This document shows, one piece after another, positions 18,687 to 28,200 of a DNA stretch of 64,000 bases. Within the stretch, counting starts at the first letter, position 1, and the number at the start of each line of letters is the position of its first letter. A program made the translations under genes and the position numbers. Source of the stretch: Dyella ginsengisoli LA-4 (GTDB lineage: Bacteria; Pseudomonadota; Gammaproteobacteria; Xanthomonadales; Rhodanobacteraceae); NCBI RefSeq assembly GCF_000334915.1, contig NZ_AMSF01000013.1, positions 1 through 64,000 on the forward strand, in the 5' to 3' direction. Below the pieces are notes generated by a model. The model was not told where the DNA came from, searched no databases, and saw only the letters and a list, made by a program, of their open reading frames with translations.

Positions 18687-19729
18687 GACTCGAGACCACA
18701 GGGGTCGCGGTCAGGATTGCGTCGCCCAGGGCGCTTATTTCCTTGACTTCTTTGGACTGCCGATGGTCCTTTGGTAAGTTCTCCTCTGATCCGCGCCTCT
18801 CCCGCGTCGATCTCATGTTTCAGACGTTGCATTTGAACCGGTGTATACCTGGCTGCTTCCATGTCACGCCAATGCAACACATCCCTGCCTTGAGATAGGG
18901 CGCAGAGCTTGGCACGCTCAAATAGGCCGTGAACCTCGCCGAAAACCCCGAGGGTCCAAGCCAGGATGTCCTTTGCATGCCGGTCCAGCGTGCGTGGCTC
19001 TTCAAACTTAAGTGACTTGGAGTACATTCTTAACACCGCGAAAAATGCATCGCGATCGTCTTTGATCGCGTCATCGTATCGGCGCAGGTGGATAATGCGA
19101 CAACGACGATTTAGTTGCGCACTGTGGTTCCAGATCTCTAGTAAATCATAAGTTCCGAAAAGGAAGATGATGATCCCTAGCCTCTCAGCCAGGATCTTCA
19201 AGCTTTCGAGATGATCAGACGGGCTCCGGTTTACATGCGTCAGGCACATGCTTTGAGCTTCGTCTACGAAGATTGCTTGCACGGAAACCGCTTTTGCCAA
19301 ATGCTCGAATGCGCGCCTGATTCTCGTCTCCGTCATGGATACCCGGATTGAGCTCCAGAACTCTTCGCCAAGAAAGGCCAGTTGTTCCGGTGTCATCATT
19401 TTTTCTTGCTGAGTGCCGACGATGGTTCCTATGCGTCTGAAGGGATCACCTGCCTGATCCAGTAGACGACTGTAGAAATCCTTTGAAGAGAAGTAACCGC
19501 TTTCCGCGTTTGCTGCCAGGACAGATATGAGCGGAATCTGATTTTTTGAGGAGTGGTCGTCTGTTCTATATGAGGTTTTCTCAAGATGACCTCTTAGGGT
19601 GGATTTGCCGGCGCCTGATGGTCCGACCACGAATATCAGGGTGCCTTTCGAGGCGTGCGTGATGCAGGCTTGCGCTTGCCGACTCCACGCTAGAAAATGT
19701 GCGTGTTCCAGTGTGCCGCTCAATAGCAT
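18683..19729 (-). CDS. tnsC: TnsC/TniB-like AAA+ ATPase, transposition regulator
   Basis: This 348-residue AAA+ protein has a Walker A motif GPSGAGKST (residues 36-44), Walker B IFVDEAQS (about 153-160) and a later LFGTYDLL sensor-like region. TnsC/TniB joins the target-bound TniQ to the transposase. The frame is open upstream to 19897, but that would overlap the transposase gene by 149 bp; ATG 19729 has a good AGAGGGAT site before it and leaves a 19-bp gap, so it is preferred. The basic C-terminal tail after residue 310 is extended and of unknown role. Confidence 0.9.
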   Translation of the reverse strand: MLLSGTLEHAHFLAWSRQAQACITHASKGTLIFVVGPSGAGKSTLRGHLEKTSYRTDDHSSKNQIPLISVLAANAESGYFSSKDFYSRLLDQAGDPFRRIGTIVGTQQEKMMTPEQLAFLGEEFWSSIRVSMTETRIRRAFEHLAKAVSVQAIFVDEAQSMCLTHVNRSPSDHLESLKILAERLGIIIFLFGTYDLLEIWNHSAQLNRRCRIIHLRRYDDAIKDDRDAFFAVLRMYSKSLKFEEPRTLDRHAKDILAWTLGVFGEVHGLFERAKLCALSQGRDVLHWRDMEAARYTPVQMQRLKHEIDAGEARIRGELTKGPSAVQRSQGNKRPGRRNPDRDPCGLES

Positions 19730-19748
19730 AGCTTTATCCCTCTTTGTG

Positions 19749-22160
19749 TTATTTGGAAAACGAGATATCGGCGTACTGCTCGAGGTCGACTGAAGCGTCT
19801 TCTGGTTGATTGGAGACGGTTTCTTTAGAGGTTGTGCCAGTTCTGGGTTGGTCAGCCGACAATTCGAAGGAAGCAGTTGCGGCATGCGAGGCTTCAATTT
19901 GCTCTATCCGCCTAGCAATGCGCTCGTGGCTGTGGCGTCCCTCGGTCCGAGATGTCCTGCTGTTACTTCGCACTCTGTAGTTTTCGAAGAAGCGGCCCTC
20001 GTTTGAAAGGGGTAAAAGAGCGTTGTGATCACGCGAATGGCAAATAAGCCAGTTTCCCTTGCACTTAACGTAGAGCGTGCTTGGTAAATCAGGGTCGAGG
20101 CGTGCCTCCTCGAGCTTGTAGGGGCGTCGTATCTGATTCAGCTCCTCAGTCCAATATTCCCTGTAGCCACAACGCAACCCCTTTTGCCTACCGAGGCGCA
20201 CGTCTACGGCTACTGACGTAGCAATCAAGAAGGGTAGATCGATGTTTACAAGTTGGCCGACCTGGCCATACTCCAGTTCACCTCGATGCCATAGGTCATC
20301 GGGACAGCCGTCCGCGTCCCCGTGCGTTGTCTTATTGAACTCCTCAAATTCGAAGTTCCGGAATTCGCCGATGATGACGGCCAGCTCGAGCCGCGCTGTT
20401 GCTCGACTCTTCTTTGCGCCGGATGCCTGTCGGCTGCGCTGGTCCGCCCAGGTCGCTCCGGCAAGTCGATTGGCTATGCGGAAGTTGATTTGCTTGAGTG
20501 CTGACTCCGCGAGGCCGCCAAAGCGAGGTGCGCTGGATGGGCGCGAGTACTTGGTAATGTTGAACCTTGCTTGCAATTGCTCCCAAAGGACTGACCCGTA
20601 CTCGGATCCACGGTCCTGCAGCATGTAGGGTGGCAATCGCCCTTGCCGCCTGACCAGATCTCGAAAAGCCAGGAATAGGCCGAAGCGATCTGACTTGCCA
20701 AAGCCAATCCAGGCACCTAACGCACGACTCGTTGCTTCGTCATAGAAGACGTAGAGCCATGGTGGTTCGCAGAATTTCGCCAGCTCGCATTCGCTCCACA
20801 CCCGACCATCGAACTGCGTGCTATCGACATGACCGATGAGCCCAGGAATTTCACAACGAAGGGTCGCGTGTTCCGCCGACACGGGCGGGCGCGTGGAGTG
20901 GTAGCCGCGTACACCGAGTCGACCTAGAGCCACTTGCTCAGGAGCGACCTTCGAGCATCTGGTCCGAAGCGTGCTCTTGGAGATCTTCTGCACGCCATGC
21001 CTCGTGCAGGCGCTGTCTACGTGACCGAGAAGTTGCGACCGGTCTTTGCAAATGCCTGAGGTCCAGTGCGTCTTGATCACGCTCTCCACGATTCGTTCCT
21101 GATCCGTGGTGAGCCGGGGCACGCGGTTACCCCGGTCCGAGAATCGGGGCAGACATGCAGCAAGAGGGTGAGCAGCTTCGAGAGACGTGTTCGAAATCCG
21201 CTGAAGATAGCGGTATTCGTTACGGGTGGGTTTCCGAACCCCGGCGAGCACCTCCTGTATTCCGGCGTAGGTCTCGTTCGCATGCGCGAGTTCACGCGGT
21301 GTAGCGCTAAGCAGTGCCGCGAGAGCAGTCTCGCCACCCTTTTCAGGCGTTGCCCGATATGCCTGCAAGAGCTGTGCTTGAAACTCGTATGCCTCCGAGC
21401 GATTGGCGAAGAGCCGAAAGACGTCCTGTTGTGTCAGAAGCTGCGCCCTCAGAGCGCCAAAGATCTTTGATTCCGCCAGCAGCTGATAGACGATGGATGG
21501 CGCCGGTCCACGCTTGGCACTGCAGAGTTCGAGGATGGTCGGTGCGCCATGCAGTCTCGCCAGGATGCGTTGAACCATTTCATCCGGACAGTTGACAGCT
21601 GGGTTCAGCTGCAGCGCGTGGAGGAACTCAAGATTGGCCAGGTGGCGTGATGCAGTGTCGTCTGCGACGTAGAGCTCGTGAGGTAGACCCAATCTCTCTG
21701 CCGCGGTATGGGCAGGGAGATACCGCGGAACGCCTCCCGAGTAACTCCACTCGTCGGGCTTGTTGGCGATGTTCTTCTGAAGGGCGGCATACGGTTTGCA
21801 CTCGACCAGAGCAGGTCCCGCTTTTCGTAGTACCAGGAAGTCCGGTGTGTAGCTGGCGACGTGGGTACCCTTGGCGCCCCTGTTGCGCCGAATCTGGAGT
21901 GGTATGGGCTGATCCCATATTTCCAGTACCTCGGGCGACAGCTCCGATTCGTAAACAAATGCCGCCTCACAGGTGCGGCTCTCCGCCTGGACCGTCAGGC
22001 CAATCCCACTGCTGGGGATGCGGGCACATACGTTGTGGCGAGCCGTGTCGCCGACACGTCTCGACGGTGGCCCTGCGCGTACAGCGGAGATGTACTCGAC
22101 GGCTGCTTTGCACAGACGCGCCTGCCCGCAATAGGCTGCAAATTCGGTTGAGCTGAGCAT
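19749..22160 (-). CDS. tnsAB: TnsA-TnsB fusion transposase
   Basis: The 803-residue protein joins two activities. The N-terminal ~200 residues look like a TnsA endonuclease: a Glu-containing helix (Glu66 region), YTPDF with Asp107, and LVECKP with Glu120 and Lys122, the PD-(D/E)xK signature. The rest is a TnsB-type DDE transposase with Asp446 (GHVDSTQFD), Asp516 (LQDRGSEYG) and Glu552 (GGLAES), where the last two are 36 apart as in retroviral-type integrases. In Tn7 the two are separate proteins, TnsA cutting the 5' ends and TnsB joining the 3' ends. The fusion therefore predicts cut-and-paste movement. It heads a tnsAB-tnsC-tniQ operon. Confidence 0.9.
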   Translation of the reverse strand: MLSSTEFAAYCGQARLCKAAVEYISAVRAGPPSRRVGDTARHNVCARIPSSGIGLTVQAESRTCEAAFVYESELSPEVLEIWDQPIPLQIRRNRGAKGTHVASYTPDFLVLRKAGPALVECKPYAALQKNIANKPDEWSYSGGVPRYLPAHTAAERLGLPHELYVADDTASRHLANLEFLHALQLNPAVNCPDEMVQRILARLHGAPTILELCSAKRGPAPSIVYQLLAESKIFGALRAQLLTQQDVFRLFANRSEAYEFQAQLLQAYRATPEKGGETALAALLSATPRELAHANETYAGIQEVLAGVRKPTRNEYRYLQRISNTSLEAAHPLAACLPRFSDRGNRVPRLTTDQERIVESVIKTHWTSGICKDRSQLLGHVDSACTRHGVQKISKSTLRTRCSKVAPEQVALGRLGVRGYHSTRPPVSAEHATLRCEIPGLIGHVDSTQFDGRVWSECELAKFCEPPWLYVFYDEATSRALGAWIGFGKSDRFGLFLAFRDLVRRQGRLPPYMLQDRGSEYGSVLWEQLQARFNITKYSRPSSAPRFGGLAESALKQINFRIANRLAGATWADQRSRQASGAKKSRATARLELAVIIGEFRNFEFEEFNKTTHGDADGCPDDLWHRGELEYGQVGQLVNIDLPFLIATSVAVDVRLGRQKGLRCGYREYWTEELNQIRRPYKLEEARLDPDLPSTLYVKCKGNWLICHSRDHNALLPLSNEGRFFENYRVRSNSRTSRTEGRHSHERIARRIEQIEASHAATASFELSADQPRTGTTSKETVSNQPEDASVDLEQYADISFSK

Positions 22161-22269
22161 GCTTTTTCAGCGCACGCCGGCCCGCTGCCGCCGAAGTTTG
22201 GCAGTTGAACATTCCTGCGACGGAGAGTAAGGTCACGGCGTCAGGCGACAAATCTGACGCGTTGCAAAG

Positions 22270-22297
22270 AGCCCAAGTCATCAGCTTGGGCTTTTTT
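22270..22297 (+). terminator. Orphan rho-independent terminator upstream of tnsAB
   Basis: AGCCCAAG at 22270-22277 pairs with CTTGGGCT at 22285-22292 and is followed by a T run, so it terminates plus-strand transcription. No plus-strand gene ends here; both neighbours read leftward. It may shield the region from antisense transcription or mark a former junction. Confidence 0.7.
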
Positions 22298-22344
22298 GTG
22301 GCCGCTACTTTGACCGCACTTTGATCGGCGATAGCGTGTAGGCG

Positions 22345-22824
22345 CTAGCTAGCCTCCTCTTTGGTCATGGGCCCCTGAGTTGAGGTGCGATCCGATTCCC
22401 GTCGGTCGTTGAAGACCTTCTCGGTGTCCACTTGCCGAGGGAAAGGACGACCATGATCGCGCGGACGGTAAAGCGGCGACGACAAGATGTCCCCGTGACC
22501 TGCTGACGGTACGCCACCTGCCGATGAGCATTCCAAGAGGGTGGCATCAAGCTCGGTCGAGATGGGGGAGCGCTGCTCCAGACTCGCAAGAAACTCGGCG
22601 ACCGCGCGTGTGGTCGCAAACCACCCTCGCCGCATGGGCAGCTGAAACATGGGAATGGCGAGATATCCGCGCGAACGAGCCTTTCGGACCGCCTGGACGG
22701 TCGGATAGCGCAGGAGCCGCGCAAGGTCCGCCTGTGTAAGCAATGCGCCGAAGTCTTCGCGCAGCCCCTCCTCAATCCGCTGGGCGGATTGTTCGAGGAT
22801 TGCCTGCGGTTCAATATCCGGCAT
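22345..22824 (-). CDS. Unknown protein with a possible helix-turn-helix
   Basis: The product is about 159 residues from ATG 22824 (the frame is open to a GTG at 22863). The segment LLTQADLARLLRYPTVQAVRKARSRG looks like a MerR- or phage-type helix-turn-helix, followed by PMRRGWFATTRAVAEFL, so it probably binds DNA. The C-terminal third is rich in Ser, Pro and Arg and appears disordered. It reads towards tnsAB, 184 bp upstream of it, and is divergent from the next gene (100 bp between the starts). It might regulate transposition, but I do not recognise the family. Confidence 0.55.
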   Translation of the reverse strand: MPDIEPQAILEQSAQRIEEGLREDFGALLTQADLARLLRYPTVQAVRKARSRGYLAIPMFQLPMRRGWFATTRAVAEFLASLEQRSPISTELDATLLECSSAGGVPSAGHGDILSSPLYRPRDHGRPFPRQVDTEKVFNDRRESDRTSTQGPMTKEEAS

Positions 22825-22924
22825 GAGTATCGCGGAGTCCCCGAAAGTCTCGCGAAGTATCACGCAAGGCGAGCGACTCGCGGTGTGTCAATTTCGGGCT
22901 GTCCGGAGGGGAGATATCTGACCC

Positions 22925-23785
22925 ATGCGCCGTGCCTTGATCGATGACATACGGAAGATTTCTGGTGACTCCGAGGGCGCGAACCATGCCGTGAAGCGTC
23001 TGCGGACTACCGCTTGGCTTGACGGTGCGTGCAAGCTGGCCGCATGCCCTTCTTGGCCGGAGTTCGACAAAATGTATGTGGAACGGGGTCGGAGTCGATC
23101 GAACTTGGGCGAAAAGTGGCGAAAGGGGATCGTGGAACCCAGCCGTTACTCAGCCGAGAAGCTGGAAGACCGACTTCCTGGAACTTTAGCTGTGTTCGAT
23201 TCACCTCTGTGGGTGCTGCTTGAGAACCGGCCCTTCAGCCAATCTGAAGTGGCAAGGATCATGAGCGACTATCGTCCCCAGAAGGCGAGCGATCTTCCCT
23301 TCTTCTGGCTGTTCCCCAACGACGAGGTGCAGTGGAAGCAAAGGCGCTGCGCTCCAACCTTGAGCATGCGCGATACCGGGGGGTTGGTCCATCGCGGAGA
23401 CATGTGGGGATTCTTGGCGCTCTTGTGGACAATGAGGTACGCAGAAGCTGACGGAGACCAAGAGCTGCACCACTTGGCTTCCGAAGATATGTACCGAGCC
23501 ATGCCCATGGCCATCCGGGAGCCGTGGCTGGCAGATCACGCGACTACGCTGTTCGAGCTCACGGAGGCTATTCGGGCAAGGAGGTCGTACTCCTTTTACC
23601 TCTTCGACGTCGACTTCGATGTCATCAAGCGGCAGGCCACTGACCCGACATATGAGCCGGTTCGCGAACATCGACCCTGGGATGCCCGGACCGGTCGATT
23701 TCAGGAGGTGGAGGATCCCGTGCTGCCTGCGCACGTGATCTCAGGCAGGGAGTGGTCTCTGTCAGCGAAGTCTAGACCTAGGTAA
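22925..23785 (+). CDS. Unknown soluble protein, divergent from the helix-turn-helix gene
   Basis: The 286-residue protein has no signal peptide or membrane segment. Recognisable stretches are RSRSNLGEKWRKG, PLWVLLENRPFS and LPFFWLFPNDEVQWKQRR; I know no family for them. GGGGAG lies about 12 bases before the ATG. The gene lies inside the accessory element and has the intermediate GC content of the island. The paired arrangement with 22345-22824 around a 100-bp shared promoter region suggests the two are regulated together. Confidence 0.65.
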   Translation: MRRALIDDIRKISGDSEGANHAVKRLRTTAWLDGACKLAACPSWPEFDKMYVERGRSRSNLGEKWRKGIVEPSRYSAEKLEDRLPGTLAVFDSPLWVLLENRPFSQSEVARIMSDYRPQKASDLPFFWLFPNDEVQWKQRRCAPTLSMRDTGGLVHRGDMWGFLALLWTMRYAEADGDQELHHLASEDMYRAMPMAIREPWLADHATTLFELTEAIRARRSYSFYLFDVDFDVIKRQATDPTYEPVREHRPWDARTGRFQEVEDPVLPAHVISGREWSLSAKSRPR

Positions 23786-23880
23786 CGGGCTCATGCCGAC
23801 TTCTACCAAGCGCGTCGCTTCGATGCCGTGCTTCTACACCGACAACGCCCCCATCTGACAATGGTCAAAGCCAAGTTGAT

Positions 23881-24153
23881 CTACTCAGGCCAAACCATCC
23901 GGGTGGAGTAGCGCAGGGGACCGTAGCGACATCCTTCGGCCCACGAGGGTTCAACAGGAGCCAGTTCAATGCCAACCCCAGACGGACGCTTCAGTGCTGC
24001 CATAGTCGAGACATTTTCAACCGTCGGAAAGTGACGTGCGATCACCACTGCGCGTTGCCTGATGTCCAACGGCAAACGGTTGTCTCGGGAGAGCTCGATC
24101 AGGAAGCCGCCTGCCCAGATCAGTGCTCGGGTCCTTTCTTCTGGCATTGTCAT
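23881..24153 (-). CDS. BPSL0761-family small protein
   Basis: The 90-residue protein from ATG 24153 starts MTMPEERTRALIWAGGFL and continues with LPLDIRQRAVVIARHFPT, the pattern of the BPSL0761 family of small cytoplasmic proteins, which are common on accessory DNA of beta- and gammaproteobacteria. Function is unknown. The frame is open upstream to 24309, but a GGGGATC ribosome binding site and family similarity favour the internal start. Confidence 0.65.
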   Translation of the reverse strand: MTMPEERTRALIWAGGFLIELSRDNRLPLDIRQRAVVIARHFPTVENVSTMAALKRPSGVGIELAPVEPSWAEGCRYGPLRYSTRMVWPE

Positions 24154-24430
24154 GGCCGATCCCCGCGATGGCATTGAATCCAGCATCGCCCGAGGGTGTC
24201 GCATAGGTTGGGACTTGCGCGTCCGCAACGGAGCGATGTCATCACGCTGCCGATTGGGCGCTTGCCAGGCGGAAGCACCGAATCGCTTATGCCGAGAGGA
24301 TGGATGCATGGCTGAACTTCATGCCAGCTAGGCCTTCCGCTTCGCTTGGCTCTCGGGACACGGCTTATTCGCTGGGCGTGTCGCCGGCGTCCCTCATTTG
24401 GCCCGCGGGTTACGTTCTGACCTGTCAAAC
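24154..24430. other. Gene-free stretch between the BPSL0761 gene and the XRE operator
   Basis: No supported gene is seen. The region should hold the promoters of the leftward BPSL0761-family gene and of the rightward XRE gene. Confidence 0.4.
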
Positions 24431-24489
24431 TGTAGCCGGTAGGCTACAAGTTGCTCTTCCTACGCCGGATATGATGCCTGGGGGCTACA
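24431..24489 (+). promoter_or_regulatory. Palindromic operator of the XRE regulator
   Basis: TGTAGCC (24431-24437) and GGCTACA (24442-24448) form a perfect inverted repeat around GGTA. A third half-site, GGCTACA, lies at 24483-24489 and abuts the ATG at 24491. This arrangement is typical of autoregulation by the downstream helix-turn-helix protein. Confidence 0.7.
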
Positions 24490-24490
24490 A

Positions 24491-24754
24491 ATGACGACGC
24501 TTGCTGACGTGGCTGAATTACTCAAAAGGGTGCGCCTGGAGGCCGGGCTCTCCCAAGTGGAGCTGGCGAATCGAGCTGGTGTGGCGCGCACGACCGTGGC
24601 CCGTATGGAAACCTTGGCCAGAGGGGACATGAGCGTGTCCGCCTTGGTGCGGCTGCTGGATGCGGCCGGCTACGACTTGAAGGCGGTCAAGCACGGACAC
24701 ATCCGAACGCTTGAAGACATACTGGCTGAGCAGCGCCTGGGAGATGACGCATGA
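24491..24754 (+). CDS. XRE-family helix-turn-helix regulator (probable orphan antitoxin)
   Basis: The 87-residue protein is a single XRE/HipB-like domain: LLKRVRLEAGLSQVELA, NRAGVARTTVARME (recognition helix) and SVSALVRLLDAAGYDL, with a short LEDILAEQR tail. Such small regulators usually come first in two-gene modules and repress their own promoter; a perfect palindrome and an extra half-site lie just upstream. The four-base ATGA overlap with the next short frame supports a former two-gene operon, but the partner is only 27 codons long here. Confidence 0.85.
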   Translation: MTTLADVAELLKRVRLEAGLSQVELANRAGVARTTVARMETLARGDMSVSALVRLLDAAGYDLKAVKHGHIRTLEDILAEQRLGDDA

Positions 24755-24834
24755 AGCTCGAGGTGCACATTCTTCCCGGTGCCATGACACCCCTTCTTTC
24801 TCATCAGGACGCTTCTTTTAGGTGTCCGTGGTGA
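24751..24834 (+). pseudogene. Truncated partner of the XRE regulator
   Basis: An ATG overlapping the regulator stop (ATGA) opens a 27-codon frame, MKLEVHILPGAM..., that stops at TGA 24832-24834. The tight coupling is what one expects of a toxin or effector gene, but the length is far below that of any such protein. It is read as the 5' remnant of a deleted or frameshifted gene; its family cannot be told. Confidence 0.45.
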
Positions 24835-24875
24835 CGGGGTAGAACCTCTGCTTTGCCGAGCCAGCGAGCACAGCC

Positions 24876-25259
24876 CTAATGCGCATCTCCCCCCGACAGC
24901 AAGAACTCGAACCGATCCGCCTCCCGTGCCAGCAATCTCACCTGCATCAGGAACTCCCCGGCACCTACTCCTAGCTTCGGCACCCAGGCGTTCGCGACCA
25001 GGCGCCCGCGACCGTCTATGCGGTAGCCCACCAGGTCGATGAAACGATTGCGCAACCAGCATCGGTTGGACGGTGGATCAAACGCGTCGAGCCTATTAAG
25101 AACGCGTGGCGTTGCGACCACGGCAGTGAGTTCCCACGCGTCCCAGGTTGACTCCACGCGCACGCGATGCGAGCGGCCCTCTCCGAGGTCGACGTCGATC
25201 CAGTCGTCTTTGATGCCGCATGCGGGGGCGTCGCACAGTGCATGCCAATCACGTGACAT
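24876..25259 (-). CDS. Small unknown protein, last gene of the Snf2-PLD operon
   Basis: The 127-residue protein starts at ATG 25259 with a strong GGAGG site 7 bases upstream, and it overlaps the end of the helicase gene by 11 bp. It appears to be a compact alpha/beta protein (VESTWDAWELTAVVATP, WLRNRFIDLVGYRIDGRGRLVANAWVP). I recognise no family. Gene order and overlap make it a probable component of the same system. Confidence 0.7.
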   Translation of the reverse strand: MSRDWHALCDAPACGIKDDWIDVDLGEGRSHRVRVESTWDAWELTAVVATPRVLNRLDAFDPPSNRCWLRNRFIDLVGYRIDGRGRLVANAWVPKLGVGAGEFLMQVRLLAREADRFEFLLSGGDAH

Positions 25260-28200
25260 GGGCCGCCTCCTTCGCCAGATCCGAGCGGAACTTCGAGAAT
25301 GGTGCATCGTCGCCTGCTAGCAAGGCATTTTCAATCGTGTCGGCGTGGTGGACGACACGACTGACCAGCGCCTCGACGCGCGCAATGTCGTGTGCCTTGC
25401 GTTGACCCAGCAGGACTTCGCTTTGCACGGTCAGATCGTAGGAGCCGGCATCCTTCGCCGGAATCAGGCCGGCCTTTACCGGCGCCGCGCGGATAAGGTC
25501 TTCGATCTTCGACAGGGTTGCGTCCGAATACACGCGTCCCACCGGACTGATGCATCGCAGGATGGCTTGGCCTTCAGCTGCGCCGAGTAGCAAGGCGAAT
25601 GGCTGGATTCGCGTGCCAACGCGAGCCGTGCCCATAATGCGTCCCTGGTTCGCGAAACCCTCCCACTCGATGGTTTCCAGACTCGCCGTGGCGATCGCAT
25701 CGAATCGCGCGATCACCTCCGCCACCTGTTCCGGTCTCACCGCCAGGCCGCGGCGGCGGCCTTTGAGCATCGTTTTGGCAATGGGAAAGGCCGTCCGCAG
25801 AACTTCGGTCGGCTGGGTCGGCATCGAGCCTAAGGCATGCATGTCCTGGTTGACGTTGAGCGAGGCGCTCTCCCCCGCCGGCATCGACAAGCCCTCGTGC
25901 ATCAGGCGGATGAAGGTGTCCATGCGGTCGAGGACGCGTCGGACCTGCAGCACCTCTACCGTGCCCTGCAGATAAGGGAAATGAACCTGCAGCTTGTCGT
26001 CGGGGTGCAACGCATCCGCGACCGATAGCCGGCGGTCAATCTTGGATCGCACGCGGTCGATGCGACCGGTGCGTTGTTCCATCGACGAGGGTGTCCAGGA
26101 GATGCCGTAGTGATGCACACGACCGCAGAACGTGTGCAGGTCCTCGCCTTCTTGCAGCACGTCGGTCGTGACCAGGACGAACGGATTACCGGGCATGCGG
26201 AATTGCTGGACGAGCGTCTGATTGACGCCGCCCGACATGCCGCCGACCGGTCGCTGTTCGCGCAACAGCCGGCCGAAGGCCATCGATGCTTCGGACAGGG
26301 ACTTCTGTCGCAGGTCGTGCGCGTTGACGTCGAGGATCAGGTCAAAATTATCGGCAACTTCCGCGAGCTCATCGAAAAGAGCCCACGAGCGATCCGTCAA
26401 CGGCGTTTCCATTTGCGCGCGGAGGAGGTCCAACAGCACCGCCGTAATGTCGAAGCGCCCGTCTTCCTCTCCGTCGTCGTCTCCCAGGCGTCCGGACTCC
26501 AACGTCCCGAGCACGCCGATGACCTTGGCATAGAGATCTATGAGCCCGTGGCCTAGGCGCGTCGATGAGGCCAGCAATTGCGCGCGCAGGAACCGCTCAC
26601 GGTACTGCTGAGTCGCGTCTCCGGCATCCGATACGGGCCAGAGACGCTTCGAAAGCGTGGGCTCGCCAGCCAAGGCATCGAAGAATGTGCTTTCGGCCAG
26701 CAGCGGCATCACCTTGGGGATGATGCCCGCCACGGGTGCGGGCCTGCGTCGCTGTTCCCAACGGGCCTGCCACACCGCCCGCGCGCGATCGACGTGCCCG
26801 CCGTCTTTCTGGCGCAGCAATGAGCATGCGGCCGCCTGGACGGCGACGAACATGTCCGCGCGACGATGCCGCTTTGCATCGCTCAGGAAATGGCGGACCT
26901 CATCTTCCAGCAGGATGGCCAACCTGTCGGGCGTCGTTCCGAGCACAGCCGACAACCGCTCCGTCATCTCCTGCGGCGTGCATCCGAGGATCCAGGCCAG
27001 CGCGTTGTCCTCGAAGACCGTCGAACGCTGGAGGAATCGCAACTGCATGCTAGCGCCAGACAGCACGCTGTTCGGACCGTCGCCGCGGAAGAACCACGCG
27101 AAGAAGGTGTCACGCCCGCCGCGGTCCGCACCGTACTGCGATCCCACCTGCGACGGCTGGTTCTCGTGCTCGCGGCGGCGCTCCTTTTCGTACTGGATGC
27201 ACACCGCCTCGAACGCACCGAGGACGTTGGCTGGCAACGCAGTACGGAGCCTTGCGATCAACCACGCATCGTAGGCGTCGTCGAGTTTCTGCTTAAGCTC
27301 TTTCACCGAAGCGACTCGGCGCACGAAAACGAGCGCCTTCTCGCCTGTCTGCCACGCACTGGCGAGCGCAGACGCCACAGCGTCCATCTTCGGGTGCGGA
27401 AGTTCTTCCCGGAACGTCGACTTGTACGACCGCGCGATGTGGTTGATTGACTGCACGTCAATGCCTTCGCGTGCGAGCGCGTCCTGCGTCTGCTCGCTGC
27501 CGTCGAAGTTGGCCTCTTCGGGTTCGTCCTCATCGCCGATCGTGAGCTTTGTCGTCTGCTGGAAACTTTCGAACGATGCCAGCATGCCCATCTGGAACGC
27601 GCCTCCGAAGCGTTCGTGTCCGAGGAGTTCGGCTACTTTTTTCTGCATCAGGGCCAGCACCAGGCGTTGCCGGTCGTCGGCGACCTCGATCGGCAGGTCG
27701 TGCGACTGCACGCCGCCCTGCCGCCATTCGCGGCGATACAGGTTCCGCGTCAGCGGCGTTTCCCCGACGGTCACCTTGGTGACGCGCCGGATCAGGAAGC
27801 GTTTGGCGGCCTCCCGCGCCTCGGACTCCTTCTCCGAGAGCAGTCCTTCGAACGGCCCCGCACGCCCGAAGACGTTCAACTGATTCCACAGGTGGTGGTA
27901 GGTGTCTTCGACCGGCGTGGCCGACAGGAACAACACGCGTTGCGCGCGGGGGCCATGGCCGGGAAAACGTCTTGCGTCAGCCGGGGCAAGCGGTTCCCGC
28001 CCCATCATCAGCCCTAGCACACGGTTGCGCGCCGCGACCCCCTCGGCAAACCCGTGCTTGAGGTTGTGTGCTTCGTCGACGACCACCAAGTCGAATTTCG
28101 GCAAAGCGCAGCAGAGCGCGCGCGCAAGATTGTCCTTGAACGCGCCATTGCGAGCGTCCAACAGGTCGCTCGGCATCCACGGCAGATGCTTGAAGAGTTT

